From contig NZ_RFLY01000001.1 in assembly GCF_003697345.1 (NCBI RefSeq), forward strand, positions 1 through 64,000: a stretch of DNA of 64,000 nt, read 5' to 3'. This DNA comes from Solilutibacter pythonis (GTDB taxonomy: Bacteria; Pseudomonadota; Gammaproteobacteria; Xanthomonadales; Xanthomonadaceae). Below the pieces are notes generated by a model that did not search any database, was not told where the DNA came from, and saw only the letters and a program-made list of their open reading frames with translations. The translations under genes and the position numbers were made by a program. Positions 39,527 to 48,774 of this stretch are shown here, one piece after another; positions within the stretch are counted from its first letter, which is position 1; every line of letters starts with the position of its first letter.

Positions 39527-40266
39527 GCCATCGCCTCGTCGTAGGCCGTGCGCAGGCGAGCGAAGCCGGTATCGATCAGTGTCCCGCGTTGCGCGCCGCC
39601 GATCTTCTCCAACGAGCGCCGCAACCGCGCCAAGTTGGCCTGTTGCCAGGTGGCGGCGGGCGGGCGCAGGCGGCTTTTGTCGAAATCGATCATCCAGGCT
39701 GTTCCCCCGGCATCGAACAGCAGGTTGTGGGCATTGAGGTCGGCATGGTCGAGTCCGGCGCGATGGAAGCGGGCGATCAGCGCGCCGCAGGCTGGCCAAG
39801 GCGCGTCCTCGCCATGCGCCAGCAGCAACTGGCCGAAGGAGCGCGCCTGGTCGATGCGGGCGAGCAGGATGGCGGCGCGGTAGTGACGGCCGCGTCGCCG
39901 GTAGAGCGCGGCGATGGGCGCCGGCGCCGGCAGGCCGCGTCCGCGCAGAGCCTGCAATAGTCGGAATTCGGCGAAGCTGCGGGTGGCCCCGGCATGGCGC
40001 CAGAGGTAGGCGTCGTGGCTGAACCACGCGGCCAGCCCGCCGCGCAGGTAGTGGCGAAGGACGAACGCGCCGCCCCGGGCATCGACGAACCAGGCCGCGC
40101 CGCGTCCCCCGCTGCCGACCGGCTGCGCGGCCTCGCCCCAGTGCGCGGGGTCGAACCATGCCGGCGCCGGTGTTTGCGGGCATGCGCGCGGGTCGAACAC
40201 AATGGCGCCTTCGCCCAGCGCATCGCGGAACGGCAGCACGGTTTCGTTGGCATCGCGCATCGGCAT
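39523..40266 (-). CDS. kdkA: 3-deoxy-D-manno-octulosonic acid (Kdo) kinase
   Basis: Phosphorylates the Kdo residue of the LPS inner core at the inner membrane. 247 residues with protein-kinase-like motifs: RGGAFVLRHYLRGGLAAWFS (nucleotide-binding lysine replaced by the KdkA-type R/H pattern), catalytic loop DHADLNAHNLLFD and metal loop WMIDFDKSRLR, both diagnostic of the KdkA/InaA family. It is divergent from the glycosyltransferase gene at 40287, 20 bp between starts. In Haemophilus influenzae kdkA also neighbours opsX, whose heptosyltransferase uses phosphorylated Kdo. Confidence 0.92.
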   Translation of the reverse strand: MPMRDANETVLPFRDALGEGAIVFDPRACPQTPAPAWFDPAHWGEAAQPVGSGGRGAAWFVDARGGAFVLRHYLRGGLAAWFSHDAYLWRHAGATRSFAEFRLLQALRGRGLPAPAPIAALYRRRGRHYRAAILLARIDQARSFGQLLLAHGEDAPWPACGALIARFHRAGLDHADLNAHNLLFDAGGTAWMIDFDKSRLRPPAATWQQANLARLRRSLEKIGGAQRGTLIDTGFARLRTAYDEAMA

Positions 40267-40286
40267 CCGGAGAGTCTAGCAACCCC

Positions 40287-41345
40287 ATGAAGTCCGTCAC
40301 GCCCCGTTCGATCTGCCTGCTGCGTCTGTCGGCCTTGGGCGATGTCACCCATGTGCTGCCGCTGGTGCGCACCTTGCGCGCCGCCTGGCCCGCGGTCGAG
40401 TTGAGCTGGGTCATCGGCAAGGGCGAGCATCGTCTGCTGGACGGGTTGCCGGGCGTGCGCTTCATCGAATACGACAAGAAAAGCGGGTTGGCCGGCATGC
40501 GCGCTTTGCGGCGCGAACTGGCCGGGCGGCGTTTCGATGCGCTGTTGCAGATGCAGGTGGCCGCGCGGGCCAATCTGCTTTCGGCTTTCATTCCGGCGCG
40601 TCGGCGCATTGGCTACGACCGTTCGCGTTCGAAGGACATGCACGGCCTTTTCATCAACGAGCGGATTGCCGACCGCCCGGGCATCCATGTGCTCGACGCC
40701 ATCGGCAGCTTCTGCGAGCCATTGGGCCTCGTGCGGAGCGAGGTGGTCTGGGACATGCCGGTGCCGCGGGCCAGTTTCGATTGGGCGGCCGCGTGCTGGC
40801 CGGACGATGGCCGTCCGGTGCTGATGATCTCGCCGTGCTCCAGCCATGCGCGGCGCAACTGGCGCGCGGATCGCTACGCCGCCCTGGCCGAGCATGCCGC
40901 CGGTCAGGGCTGGCGCATCGTCCTGTGCGGCGGTCGCAGCGCATTGGAGCGGGAGACCGGCGATGCCATTCTCGCGGCGATGCGCACCGACGCGCTCGAC
41001 CTCATCGGCAAGGACACGCTGAAGCAGTTGCCGGCGCTGCTGGCGCGCGCCGACCTGCTGGTGACGCCCGACTCCGGCCCGATGCACATCGCCAACGCCA
41101 TGGGGACGAAGGTGCTGGGCTTGCACGCCGCCAGCAACCCGCGTCGCAGTGGCCCGTATTCCGACACCCGTTGGTGCGTGGATCGCTACGACGATGCCGC
41201 GCGCCGCTTCCTCGGCAAGCCGGCCTCGGCGCTGAAGTGGGGCGCAAAGATCGAATTCGACGGCGTGATGGACTTGATTACGGTCGATGACGCCATCGCC
41301 GCCTTCGAGCGCTTCCGCGCCAGTCAGGCGGCCGGCGCGCGATAG
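40287..41345 (+). CDS. opsX: Glycosyltransferase family 9 protein, probable OpsX-type heptosyltransferase I
   Basis: 352 residues from ATG 40287. GT-B fold of heptosyltransferases: N-terminal LLRLSALGDVTHVLPLVRTL, then RIGYDRSRSKDMHGLFINER, and the C-terminal ADP-heptose site WRADRYAALAEHAAGQG and LVTPDSGPMHIANAMGTKVLG (PDSGP.H.A). OpsX enzymes add the first heptose to Kdo-4-phosphate. Pairing with kdkA supports this over WaaC/WaaF, but substrate is inferred. The 3' end overlaps the opposite-strand DUF6165 gene by 22 bp. Confidence 0.85.
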   Translation: MKSVTPRSICLLRLSALGDVTHVLPLVRTLRAAWPAVELSWVIGKGEHRLLDGLPGVRFIEYDKKSGLAGMRALRRELAGRRFDALLQMQVAARANLLSAFIPARRRIGYDRSRSKDMHGLFINERIADRPGIHVLDAIGSFCEPLGLVRSEVVWDMPVPRASFDWAAACWPDDGRPVLMISPCSSHARRNWRADRYAALAEHAAGQGWRIVLCGGRSALERETGDAILAAMRTDALDLIGKDTLKQLPALLARADLLVTPDSGPMHIANAMGTKVLGLHAASNPRRSGPYSDTRWCVDRYDDAARRFLGKPASALKWGAKIEFDGVMDLITVDDAIAAFERFRASQAAGAR

Positions 41346-41728
41346 TCCTCGTAGGATTTTTCCTCGACGTAGGCCGAGCCCAGCGCCAGGTTGATCTCCT
41401 TCTTGATGCGTGCGCGCTCGTCGTTCTCGAAGTAGACGCTGCGCGCCAACTTGACGAATCCGGCGTCGAAAGCCTGGGCCTTTTCCTTCAGGCGGATGTC
41501 GTCCTCGATCACCCACAACCGCTCGTTGACCGCCTTCAGCCCGGCGCGCAGCTCGGCGATGTTGTGGCCGGCGGCCGGATGCGCCATCCAGGTTTTTTCC
41601 AATGCCGAAAGCTCGTGGCGGACGTTGGCCAGCTTGGCTTCGTCCTTCATCCGCTCGGACTTGATTTGGAGAATGGCGATCTTGTCGAGCAACTCGCCAA
41701 AGGAGACGGGAACGGAAATTTCGGACAT
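41324..41728 (-). CDS. DUF6165 family protein
   Basis: 134 residues beginning MSEISVPVSFGELLDKIAIL, then QIKSERMKDEAKLANVRHEL, a conserved helical family of unknown function that commonly lies near LPS or glycosyltransferase genes. The sequence is rich in charged helices (LWVIEDDIRLKEKAQAFD, VYFENDERARIKKEINLAL), suggesting a soluble helical protein. It has no signal peptide or membrane segment. The tail-to-tail overlap of 22 bp with opsX hints at antisense interference or close functional packing, but neither is shown. Confidence 0.85.
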   Translation of the reverse strand: MSEISVPVSFGELLDKIAILQIKSERMKDEAKLANVRHELSALEKTWMAHPAAGHNIAELRAGLKAVNERLWVIEDDIRLKEKAQAFDAGFVKLARSVYFENDERARIKKEINLALGSAYVEEKSYEDYRAPAA

Positions 41729-42189
41729 GGCGGCTCTCTGCGCGGGGAATGGCGGCAGTTTAGCGGCTGCGCCGGCCGGGGCGGGCGTGGAGCGCGCGAA
41801 AACGCCTGGCGGACGGGGCCAGCCAAGAAGAGATGGCCGGGACGGACATTTGTAATCACGGGCTGGCCGAAGTTTCGTTCCATCACCCGCCGGCGTGGCG
41901 GCAATACAAAACCTTTCCTCGTTGACGGCGCTTTCACCAGGCGTGGTTCGATGTCCCGCTGGGCGGTCTCCGTTTGCGCAAGCGGACTGCAAAGGGGCAG
42001 TCACACGCACCGGCCGGCCTTGGCTTGCCCGGCGAGACTGGCCGCTGCGACGCTAGGTATTGGAACCACAAGTCACGACTGGAGGCCCGGGGACGCGCCA
42101 CAATGCGATACCGTGGCGCGGCATCGGCATCGGCATCAGCGGCGGACTCGATTAACATGAGCCGCCACAGAGGGCCAGTTTCGATCCAT
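41729..42189. other. 460-bp spacer between DUF6165 and mrp
   Basis: No supported gene. It should contain the divergent promoters. TAACAT (42153-42158) resembles a -10 box for mrp. A short GGCATC triplet repeat occurs near 42119-42137. In xanthomonads metG often lies upstream of mrp, but no metG sequence is visible here. Confidence 0.4.
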
Positions 42190-43035
42190 ATGCATCATCT
42201 TCCTCCGCACGCCCCCCAACGCGATCTCAAGCCTCACCCCGGCATCCGCAACGTGATTGCGGTGGGCTCGGGCAAGGGCGGGGTCGGCAAGTCCACCACG
42301 GCGGTCAATCTGGCAGCGGCGTTGATGCGGGAGGGGCTGCGCGTCGGCGTGCTCGATGCCGACATCTACGGCCCCAGCATCCCGGCCATGCTCGGTATCG
42401 AAGGCAAGCCCGATAGCCCCGACGGCAAGACGATCGAGCCGATGCGCGGGCACGGCCTGGAAGCGATGTCGATCGGGGTGCTGGTCGATCAGGACACGCC
42501 GATGATCTGGCGTGGGCCGATGGCCACTTCCGCGTTGATGCAGTTGTTCAACGACACCCGCTGGGGCGATCTGGACATATTGGTCGTCGATCTGCCGCCG
42601 GGCACCGGCGACATTCAACTCACGCTGTCGCAGAAGATTCCGGTGGCCGGGGCGGTGGTCGTCACCACGCCGCAGGACATCGCCACGCTGGATGCGAAGA
42701 AGGCGCTGAAGATGTTCGAGAAGGTCGAGGTGCCGGTGCTGGGTTTGATCGAAAACATGGCGGTGCACGTCTGCTCGAACTGCGGTCATGCCGAGCACGT
42801 CTTCGGCGCCGGCGGCGGGGAGAAGATGGCCGCGCAGTACGGCGTGCCGATGCTTGGCGCCTTGCCGCTCGACGTCCGTATCCGCGAGCGTGGCGATGGC
42901 GGTGTGCCCGTGGTGCTGGCCGAGCCGGATTCGGACGTGGCCGGGGCTTACCGCGCGGCGGCGCGGAAGCTGCTGGAAGTGCTCGGCAAGCGTCCGCGCG
43001 CGCCGATGTCGATCGCGGCCTCCCTGCTTGGCTGA
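42190..43035 (+). CDS. apbC: Iron-sulfur cluster carrier protein Mrp/ApbC
   Basis: P-loop ATPase that binds and transfers Fe-S clusters in the cytoplasm. From ATG 42190 it has 281 residues: deviant Walker [12 protein letters not shown] (from about residue 26), switch [25 protein letters not shown], and the cluster-binding CSNC motif ([15 protein letters not shown]). It lacks the N-terminal MIP18/DUF59 domain of E. coli Mrp, as many xanthomonad versions do. A start at 42157 (MSRHRGP) would add 11 residues; GAGGG at 42172-42176 weakly favours 42190. Confidence 0.92.
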   Translation: MHHLPPHAPQRDLKPHPGIRNVIAVGSGKGGVGKSTTAVNLAAALMREGLRVGVLDADIYGPSIPAMLGIEGKPDSPDGKTIEPMRGHGLEAMSIGVLVDQDTPMIWRGPMATSALMQLFNDTRWGDLDILVVDLPPGTGDIQLTLSQKIPVAGAVVVTTPQDIATLDAKKALKMFEKVEVPVLGLIENMAVHVCSNCGHAEHVFGAGGGEKMAAQYGVPMLGALPLDVRIRERGDGGVPVVLAEPDSDVAGAYRAAARKLLEVLGKRPRAPMSIAASLLG

Positions 43036-43139
43036 CCTCCGGCACGCAGGGGTCGCCCACGCCCCGCCAGGCCGGATGCATGGGCGCTGCGCGAGCGGGC
43101 GCGACGCTACAATGCGGGCTTCCTTTCTGGGGTGAATCG

Positions 43140-43712
43140 ATGAGCATCAAGAGTGACCGCTGGATCCGCCGCATGGCCGATGCCCACGGCATGATCTCGC
43201 CGTTCGAGGCCGGGCAGGTCAAGCACGTCGACGGTGAGCGCATCGTCAGTTACGGTACCTCCAGTTACGGCTACGACGTGCGTTGCGCGCGCGAGTTCAA
43301 GGTGTTCACCAACATCAACTCGACCATCGTCGATCCCAAGCATTTCGACGAAGGCAGCTTCGTCGACATCACGGCCGACGAGTGCATCATTCCACCCAAC
43401 AGCTTCGCGTTGGCGCGCACGGTCGAGTACTTCCGCATCCCGCGCGACACCCTGGTGGTCTGCCTCGGCAAGAGCACTTACGCGCGCTGCGGGATCATCG
43501 TCAACGTGACGCCGCTGGAGCCGGAATGGGAAGGGCATGTGACGTTGGAATTCTCCAACACCACGCCGTTGCCGGCGCGCATCTACGCCAACGAAGGCGT
43601 GGCGCAGATGCTGTTTTTCCAGGCCGATGCCGATGACGTCTGCGAAACCAGCTACCGCGACCGCGGCGGCAAGTATCAGGGGCAGACCGGCGTGACACTG
43701 CCAAAGACATGA
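43140..43712 (+). CDS. dcd: dCTP deaminase
   Basis: Converts dCTP to dUTP, the main route to dTMP in gammaproteobacteria. 190 residues of the homotrimeric dUTPase-like fold: [40 protein letters not shown], the catalytic glutamate in [15 protein letters not shown], and C-terminal [15 protein letters not shown] closing over the active site. GGGGTGAA precedes ATG 43140, and TACAAT (43108-43113) may be the -10 box. Its stop overlaps the next ATG (ATGA). Confidence 0.96.
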   Translation: MSIKSDRWIRRMADAHGMISPFEAGQVKHVDGERIVSYGTSSYGYDVRCAREFKVFTNINSTIVDPKHFDEGSFVDITADECIIPPNSFALARTVEYFRIPRDTLVVCLGKSTYARCGIIVNVTPLEPEWEGHVTLEFSNTTPLPARIYANEGVAQMLFFQADADDVCETSYRDRGGKYQGQTGVTLPKT

Positions 43713-43939
43713 GCCAGCGAAAGCCGCCAGTGAAATCGAAGCGTGACGAAGCCGCCCAGCGCATCGCGCGGAGCTTCATCGACAGTCCGTGGCGTTACAG
43801 CCAGTTCGTGGTCGTCGGGCTGATCGTGGCCGGGTTGGTTGGCGGCCTGTCGCGCGCCGGTTGGCCGTTGTCGCTGCTGGTCGGCGCGGCGGCCGGCATC
43901 GGGTTGTGGCTGGTCGAGAAGAAACGCGGGGTGTTGTGA
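43709..43939 (+). CDS. Small membrane protein of unknown function
   Basis: 76 residues: a basic N-terminus ([20 protein letters not shown]) followed by two hydrophobic stretches ([18 protein letters not shown] and [17 protein letters not shown]), suggesting a two-helix hairpin, and a short basic tail. ATG 43709 overlaps the dcd stop, so it is coupled to dcd. Length and helix layout resemble AtpZ/AtpI-like assembly proteins, but there is no ATP synthase context. Function not assigned. Confidence 0.7.
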   Translation: MSQRKPPVKSKRDEAAQRIARSFIDSPWRYSQFVVVGLIVAGLVGGLSRAGWPLSLLVGAAAGIGLWLVEKKRGVL

Positions 43940-43949
43940 CCCCCGCGTT
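43923..43949. terminator. Convergent terminator overlapping a stop codon
   Basis: AACGCGGGG (43923-43931) and CCCCGCGTT (43941-43949) form a perfect 9-bp stem; the loop contains the TGA stop of the small membrane protein (43937-43939). The opposite-strand gene stops at 43955, so the stem can serve both directions. T-runs are short, so efficiency is uncertain. Confidence 0.5.
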
Positions 43950-43954
43950 CGCGC

Positions 43955-44254
43955 TCAGCTCCGTTTTTCGTAGGTGACGAAGAAGCCCTGTAGATCGCCG
44001 TTTTCGATGTAGGGCTGCACGCTGAGGACGCGATAGCCTTGTGCGTAGAAGGCGCGATGGGCGGCGGTGAGGTCATTGGCCGCGCCGCGGTTGCGAAAGC
44101 CCCAGGTGGCATCGACCCAGATCGTCACGGCCGGGCTGTTGGCGGCCGCGGCCTCGGCGGCGGATTTCTCCGGCGACTTGCCGAACAGGCGGGCATGGGC
44201 GGTGGGCGTGGTCAGGCAGAGGGCCAGCAGGCAGCCCAGGGCAAGGCGTTTCAT
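43955..44254 (-). CDS. Small exported protein of unknown function
   Basis: 99 residues with a clear signal peptide ([21 protein letters not shown], cleavage after AHA) and a short mature domain (VTIWVDATWGFRNRGAANDL ... FYAQGYRVLSVQPYIENGD) predicted to be periplasmic. I do not recognise the family. It is last in a minus-strand operon (hydrolase-HIT-this gene), each joined by four-base ATGA overlaps. The mature part has no cysteines or catalytic motif. Confidence 0.75.
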   Translation of the reverse strand: MKRLALGCLLALCLTTPTAHARLFGKSPEKSAAEAAAANSPAVTIWVDATWGFRNRGAANDLTAAHRAFYAQGYRVLSVQPYIENGDLQGFFVTYEKRS

Positions 44255-44679
44255 AGGGTGTCCTCGAAGGCGAAGGCGGGCAGGTGGGGCGTCAGTTTGT
44301 CGGTGAAGGCGGCGCGCGCGGCCTCGTCGCGCGGCTTGGGCGGGTGGACGCCCCAGACCGGTTTCGGCCAGGCGTCGTCACCCGTGAAGCGGGCGATGAC
44401 GTGTACGTGCAACTGCGCCACCACATTGCCGAGCGCGGCGATGTTGAGTTTGTCCGGCGCGAAGGCGGTGCGCAGCGCGTATGCGGCGGCATCGGTTTCC
44501 TTGCGCAACTCGGCGCGCGCGGCGGCGTCGAGATCGATCAGTTCGCGTGCGTTGGCGATGCGCGGTATCAGGATCAGCCAGGGGTAGCGGGCATCGTCCA
44601 TCAGCCGCAGTTCGCATAACGGCCAGCGGGCGACGGGGCGGGTATCGGCGGCGAGCCGGGGGTCGAGTATGAAGTTCAT
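44251..44679 (-). CDS. HIT-family nucleotide hydrolase/transferase
   Basis: 142 residues. The histidine triad region reads [17 protein letters not shown]: it keeps the two later histidines (HVH) while the first is glutamine, as in a subset of proteobacterial HIT proteins annotated as diadenosine-polyphosphate hydrolases. [20 protein letters not shown] is the typical N-terminal strand. It overlaps both neighbours by four bases, placing it in one operon with the dienelactone-hydrolase-like gene. The natural substrate is unknown. Confidence 0.88.
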   Translation of the reverse strand: MNFILDPRLAADTRPVARWPLCELRLMDDARYPWLILIPRIANARELIDLDAAARAELRKETDAAAYALRTAFAPDKLNIAALGNVVAQLHVHVIARFTGDDAWPKPVWGVHPPKPRDEAARAAFTDKLTPHLPAFAFEDTL

Positions 44680-45344
44680 GCGACAAGGTGATCGAGAAAA
44701 TCCAGTGTGCGGCGCCAGGCCAGCGCGGCGCTCGCGGCATGGTGGTGGTGTGGATCGACATCGCGGTTGAACGCATGGCCGGCCTGGGCGTAGACGTGCA
44801 TTCGCGCCTCGGGCCAGGCGTTGCGGTGGCGTTCGATGTCGGCGGGCGGAATCAACGGGTCTCCGCCGCCGAAATGGAACAGCATCGGTGCCCGCAACGG
44901 TTCGGCGAGGAACGGGAGGCTGCGCGCACCGTAGTAGGAGACGGCGGGCAGGCCAAGCCGGAGGTTGGCGAGGAGGGCGACGCTGCCGCCCCAGCAGAAA
45001 CCGATGGCGGCGCAGTGGTGGCCGGTGTCGCTCAGCCGTTCCCGCGCGGCCCGCAGGATGTCGAGCGCGGCATCGAAATCCAGCTCGGCCGCCAGCGCAC
45101 GGCCGCGCGCCATGCCGATGTCGTCGTAGCCCAGTTCGACCGTGGGCGCCACCGGGTCGAACATCGACGGCGCCAATGCTTCGAAACCGGCCTCGGCGAA
45201 ACGTTCGGCCACATGGCGAATGTGCGCGTTGGCGCCAAAGATTTCCTGTATCACGATCACCGCGCCGCGCGCGGCGCGGGCCGGCGATGCCCGCCAGGCG
45301 CGCACCGGGCCATGGGCGGTGTCGAGCGTGATCCATCCGGGCAT
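44676..45344 (-). CDS. Dienelactone hydrolase family protein
   Basis: 222-residue alpha/beta hydrolase. [20 protein letters not shown] and the nucleophile elbow [10 protein letters not shown] with C117 are diagnostic of dienelactone hydrolases (Cys in place of Ser). The acid/His parts are in [10 protein letters not shown] and [13 protein letters not shown]. With no aromatic-degradation genes nearby, it may act on other lactones or esters. First gene of a three-gene coupled operon; ATG at 45344. It is divergent from rimO. Confidence 0.92.
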   Translation of the reverse strand: MPGWITLDTAHGPVRAWRASPARAARGAVIVIQEIFGANAHIRHVAERFAEAGFEALAPSMFDPVAPTVELGYDDIGMARGRALAAELDFDAALDILRAARERLSDTGHHCAAIGFCWGGSVALLANLRLGLPAVSYYGARSLPFLAEPLRAPMLFHFGGGDPLIPPADIERHRNAWPEARMHVYAQAGHAFNRDVDPHHHHAASAALAWRRTLDFLDHLVA

Positions 45345-45410
45345 GGTCGGGCTCCTGCGGGCGTTGCCGCGATTGTAGACGCGCGGACGGGCGGGTGTGG
45401 CGGCGGCACT

Positions 45411-45416
45411 TATAAT
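45411..45416 (+). promoter_or_regulatory. rimO promoter -10 box
   Basis: A perfect TATAAT lies 28 bp upstream of the rimO ATG, in the 99-bp gap between the divergent hydrolase gene and rimO. No convincing -35 is present at 17 bp. The predicted leader is about 20 nt. Confidence 0.55.
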
Positions 45417-45443
45417 CCGCGCCTGTTTCCAGGTGCCAGCGCG

Positions 45444-46775
45444 ATGTCTTTCAGCCAGCCAAAAATCGGTTTCGTCAGCCTGGGGTGCCCGAAGGCGTTG
45501 GTCGATTCCGAGCGTATCCTCACCCAGCTCAAGGTCGAGGGTTACGACATCGTGCCGAGCTATGACGATGCCGACGTGGTGGTGGTCAACACCTGCGGTT
45601 TCATCGATTCCGCCGTGGCCGAGTCGCTGGACGCCATCGGCGAGGCGATGGCCGAGAATGGCAAGGTGATCGTCACCGGCTGCCTCGGCAAGCGCGAGGC
45701 GGTGATCCGCGAAGCGCATCCCGGCGTGCTGGCGATCAGCGGCCCGCAGGACTACGCCAGCGTGATGAAGGCGGTGCACCATGCGTTGCCGCCCAAGCAC
45801 GATCCATTCCTGGACCTGGTGCCGGATCACGGGCTGAAGCTCACGCCCAGGCACTATGCCTATCTGAAGATTTCCGAAGGCTGCAATCACCGTTGCAGTT
45901 TCTGCATCATCCCTTCGCTGCGAGGCGACCTGGTGTCGCGCCCGGTCGATCAGGTGCTGCGCGAGGCCGAGAAGCTGGTGATCGGCGGCGTCAAGGAGTT
46001 GCTGGTGGTCTCGCAGGACACCAGTGCTTACGGCGTCGATCTCAAGTACGCGCCGGCCGTGTGGCATGGCCGCGAATACGCCGCCCGGATGAAATCGCTG
46101 TGCGAAGGCTTGAGCGAATTGGGCGTGTGGACGCGTCTGCACTACGTCTATCCCTATCCGCACGTCGATGAGGTCATCCCGCTGATGGCCGAAGGCAAGC
46201 TGCTGCCGTATCTGGACATCCCTTTCCAGCATGCCAACCCGCGCATCCTGAAGTTGATGAAGCGCCCCGGCGCCATCGACAAGACGCGCGAGCGCATCCG
46301 GCGCTGGCGGGACATCTGCCCGGAGATCACGATCCGCAGTACGTTCATCGTCGGTTTCCCGGGCGAGACCGAGCAGGAGTTCGAGGCGCTGCTCGATTTC
46401 CTCGAGGACGTTCAGCTCGATCGCGTCGGCGCCTTCGCCTATTCGCCGGTCGAGGGCGCGGCGGCGAACGATCTGCCCGATGCCGTGCCGGAGGAGGTGA
46501 AGCAGGAGCGTCTGGCCCGCTTCATGGAATTGCAGTCGCGCATTTCCGAGGAAAAGCTCGCGGCGAAAGTTGGCACGACGCAGCGCTGTCTGGTGGATGC
46601 CATCGATGGCGAATTGGCCATCGCCCGCTCGATGACCGATGCGCCGGAGATCGACGGCCTGGTGCAGATTCAGGATGGTTTCGCGGCTGGCCTGAAGCCG
46701 GGCGGGTTCGTCGATGTCGAGATCATGGGCAGCGACGAGCATGACTTGTATGGCGAAGTCGCTTACGACGACTGA
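45444..46775 (+). CDS. rimO: Ribosomal protein S12 methylthiotransferase RimO
   Basis: Radical-SAM enzyme that adds a methylthio group to an aspartate of ribosomal protein S12. 443 residues: N-terminal UPF0004 domain with C15 ([14 protein letters not shown]), C51 and C80-region cysteines for the second cluster; radical-SAM CxxxCxxC motif CNHRCSFC (C147/C151/C154); C-terminal TRAM domain. The [12 protein letters not shown] signature distinguishes RimO from MiaB. Complete. Confidence 0.97.
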   Translation: MSFSQPKIGFVSLGCPKALVDSERILTQLKVEGYDIVPSYDDADVVVVNTCGFIDSAVAESLDAIGEAMAENGKVIVTGCLGKREAVIREAHPGVLAISGPQDYASVMKAVHHALPPKHDPFLDLVPDHGLKLTPRHYAYLKISEGCNHRCSFCIIPSLRGDLVSRPVDQVLREAEKLVIGGVKELLVVSQDTSAYGVDLKYAPAVWHGREYAARMKSLCEGLSELGVWTRLHYVYPYPHVDEVIPLMAEGKLLPYLDIPFQHANPRILKLMKRPGAIDKTRERIRRWRDICPEITIRSTFIVGFPGETEQEFEALLDFLEDVQLDRVGAFAYSPVEGAAANDLPDAVPEEVKQERLARFMELQSRISEEKLAAKVGTTQRCLVDAIDGELAIARSMTDAPEIDGLVQIQDGFAAGLKPGGFVDVEIMGSDEHDLYGEVAYDD

Positions 46776-46886
46776 TCCGCTCGTCTTCGCGCGGCGGGGC
46801 TGGCTGCGGAGTCTTGTCCGGCTGCCCGCGGGGCGGTTTTGCGGCATTGCCTTGCCGATGGCGATGCCGGCGGGCGGGCGCGGGCC

Positions 46887-47735
46887 GTGAGCCGGCGCCG
46901 CTTCATCGCCCCGGCGCGTGGCGAGGTGGAGCCGGCGCGCTTCGATCATCCGATCCATGCCGGCTACGCCGGGTTCCGTCATTGGCTGACGGCGCCGGCC
47001 TGGCCCGGTCTCGATACGCTCAACGCGGCGCTGCCGCTGCCGGAGCGCCGCTTCATCGAACAGACGCGCGCCGTTCTCGATGACGGCCTGCATTACGAAA
47101 CCCGTATCGCCGAGCGAGGGCGGATCGCCACCCGCGCGCGGAACTGGCATGACCTGTTCAACGCCATGATCTGGTGCCGCTGGCCGGCGATCAAACAGGC
47201 GTTGAACGCGCGCCAGTGCTTGCACATTGCCGCGATGGGGCCGCGCCAACGCAATCGTGCGCAGTATGCGTTGACTCAGTTCGACGAGGCTGGAGTGATC
47301 GTGCGCCTGCGCGAGCCGTCGTTGCTTTCGCGCTGGGATGCGCACGACTGGCCGGCGCTGTTCCATCGCCATGCCGAGGCGTGGAAGCGCGGCGATATCG
47401 CCATCGCGGCGGTGATCGGCCATGCGTTGCTGGAACATGCGCTGGTTCCCGCGCAGTTCGTGGTGGGGAAGGCGTTAGTGGTACGGGGCGAGGGCGACGA
47501 CGCGGCCTGTGTCGCGCGTATCGCCGGGGCGATCGAACGGGGCGAATGCCTCGACGACCCGCTGGAATTGCGCCCGCTGCCATTGTCGGGCGTGCCGGGC
47601 TGGCATCCCGGGCAGACGCTTTCTTTTTACGAAGAGGCCGCATGTTTCCAGCCGGTGAGAGAAGGCCGGAGATACCCGCCGCCGTGCCGGTTGGAAGCGC
47701 CGGGTCGGGCCGGCGGCGTGGCTCAGCCGGGATAG
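46887..47735 (+). CDS. DUF3025 domain-containing protein
   Basis: 282 residues if started at GTG 46887 ([21 protein letters not shown]); an in-frame TTG at 46839 is possible. The block [21 protein letters not shown] then [20 protein letters not shown], and [12 protein letters not shown], are the conserved core of DUF3025, a proteobacterial family of unknown function. There is no signal peptide or membrane segment. Tail-to-tail overlap of 13 bp with greB. It follows rimO by 111 bp. Confidence 0.82.
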   Translation: MSRRRFIAPARGEVEPARFDHPIHAGYAGFRHWLTAPAWPGLDTLNAALPLPERRFIEQTRAVLDDGLHYETRIAERGRIATRARNWHDLFNAMIWCRWPAIKQALNARQCLHIAAMGPRQRNRAQYALTQFDEAGVIVRLREPSLLSRWDAHDWPALFHRHAEAWKRGDIAIAAVIGHALLEHALVPAQFVVGKALVVRGEGDDAACVARIAGAIERGECLDDPLELRPLPLSGVPGWHPGQTLSFYEEAACFQPVREGRRYPPPCRLEAPGRAGGVAQPG

Positions 47736-48226
47736 CTCACTTCGACGATGACGAAGCGCGCCGCGCCGCCGGGCAATTCGGCGCTGAATTCGTCATCGAT
47801 GCGTTTTTTAAGCAATGCCCGGGCCAGTGGCGAATCGATGCTGATGTGGCCGAGTTTCGCATCGGTCTCGTCCGGGCCGACGATACGGTAGCGCAGGCAT
47901 TCGCCGTCCGCCACGCGTTCGAGTTCCACTTCCGCGCCGAAGAACACCGCCCGCGGATCGCTGGGTGTCGTGTCCACTACTTTCAGTGCGGGGATGCGCT
48001 TGGAGAGATAGCGCACGCGGCGGTCGATTTCCCCGAGCTGCTTCTTTCGATAGGTGTATTCGGCGTTTTCGCTGCGGTCGCCCTCGGCGGCGGCGGCGGC
48101 CAGCGCTTTGACGACCTCCGGGCGTCGCGCGCGCCAGAGGTCGTCGAGTTCGGCTTTGAGTCTGGCGTGGCCCCCGGCTGTGATCAGCGCCGTGCTGCCC
48201 GACGCCGGGGGCCGCCAGCGGGACAT
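47723..48226 (-). CDS. greB: Transcription elongation factor GreB
   Basis: GreA paralogue acting on longer backtracked RNA. 167 residues: coiled coil with the acidic tip [20 protein letters not shown], the TYRKKQ hallmark of GreB versus GreA, then the FKBP-like domain ([20 protein letters not shown] ... [19 protein letters not shown]). ATG 48226 overlaps the stop of the upstream lipoprotein gene by one base (TGATG). Its partner greA is at 27310. Confidence 0.94.
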   Translation of the reverse strand: MSRWRPPASGSTALITAGGHARLKAELDDLWRARRPEVVKALAAAAAEGDRSENAEYTYRKKQLGEIDRRVRYLSKRIPALKVVDTTPSDPRAVFFGAEVELERVADGECLRYRIVGPDETDAKLGHISIDSPLARALLKKRIDDEFSAELPGGAARFVIVEVSYPG

Positions 48227-48711
48227 CAACCGCGCTTGAGTGTGTAGTTCATGCCGCCTTCGGCGCGCTTGCCGTCCGCCCCCACTAGGGTGATCGCATC
48301 TTTGCCGTCAACCGCGAAGTGCTTGCCGGTGTCGTCGGCTTTTTCGGGCGTGAGCGTGATCATGCCATCGGCCAGCGCCCATTTGCCGGCGGATTCGAAG
48401 GTGCCGTCCTTTTGATCCTGATAGACCTCTTTCAGCTTATAGCTGCCATCGGCGTTGAGGGTGAGCGTGGTATCGATGCCGGGGCAACTGGCGCAGGGCA
48501 GGGTGGCGCTGAAGGTGCCGGCGAGATCGGCGGCGGCTGGCGCGTCGGCGGTGGGAGCTTCGACGGCAGGCGCGGCTTCGGCGGGTGGAGCGGCTTCAGC
48601 CGGTGCTTCAATCGGCGCGGGGACGTCGATCGCTGGTTCGGCCGGTTTCTGGCAGGCGGAAAGCGCGAGGAGGGTGGCGCTGGCAAGTAGTGCGATCCGG
48701 ATTGGCTGCAT
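48226..48711 (-). CDS. NlpE-like copper/stress lipoprotein
   Basis: 161 residues: signal peptide with lipobox LSAC (C20), a low-complexity Ala/Pro/Glu linker (about 25-65), and an NlpE N-terminal domain with the CxxC motif in [20 protein letters not shown] and [19 protein letters not shown]. In E. coli NlpE signals envelope and surface stress via Cpx and contributes to copper tolerance. This version lacks the second NlpE domain, and no Cpx genes are nearby. It is coupled to greB. Confidence 0.88.
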   Translation of the reverse strand: MQPIRIALLASATLLALSACQKPAEPAIDVPAPIEAPAEAAPPAEAAPAVEAPTADAPAAADLAGTFSATLPCASCPGIDTTLTLNADGSYKLKEVYQDQKDGTFESAGKWALADGMITLTPEKADDTGKHFAVDGKDAITLVGADGKRAEGGMNYTLKRG

Positions 48712-48774
48712 GGGTCCGACTCTTCTTGTTGCGAAAGGGCCTCGGAGTCTACAAGCGGAGGCGTTGTTTTTTCG

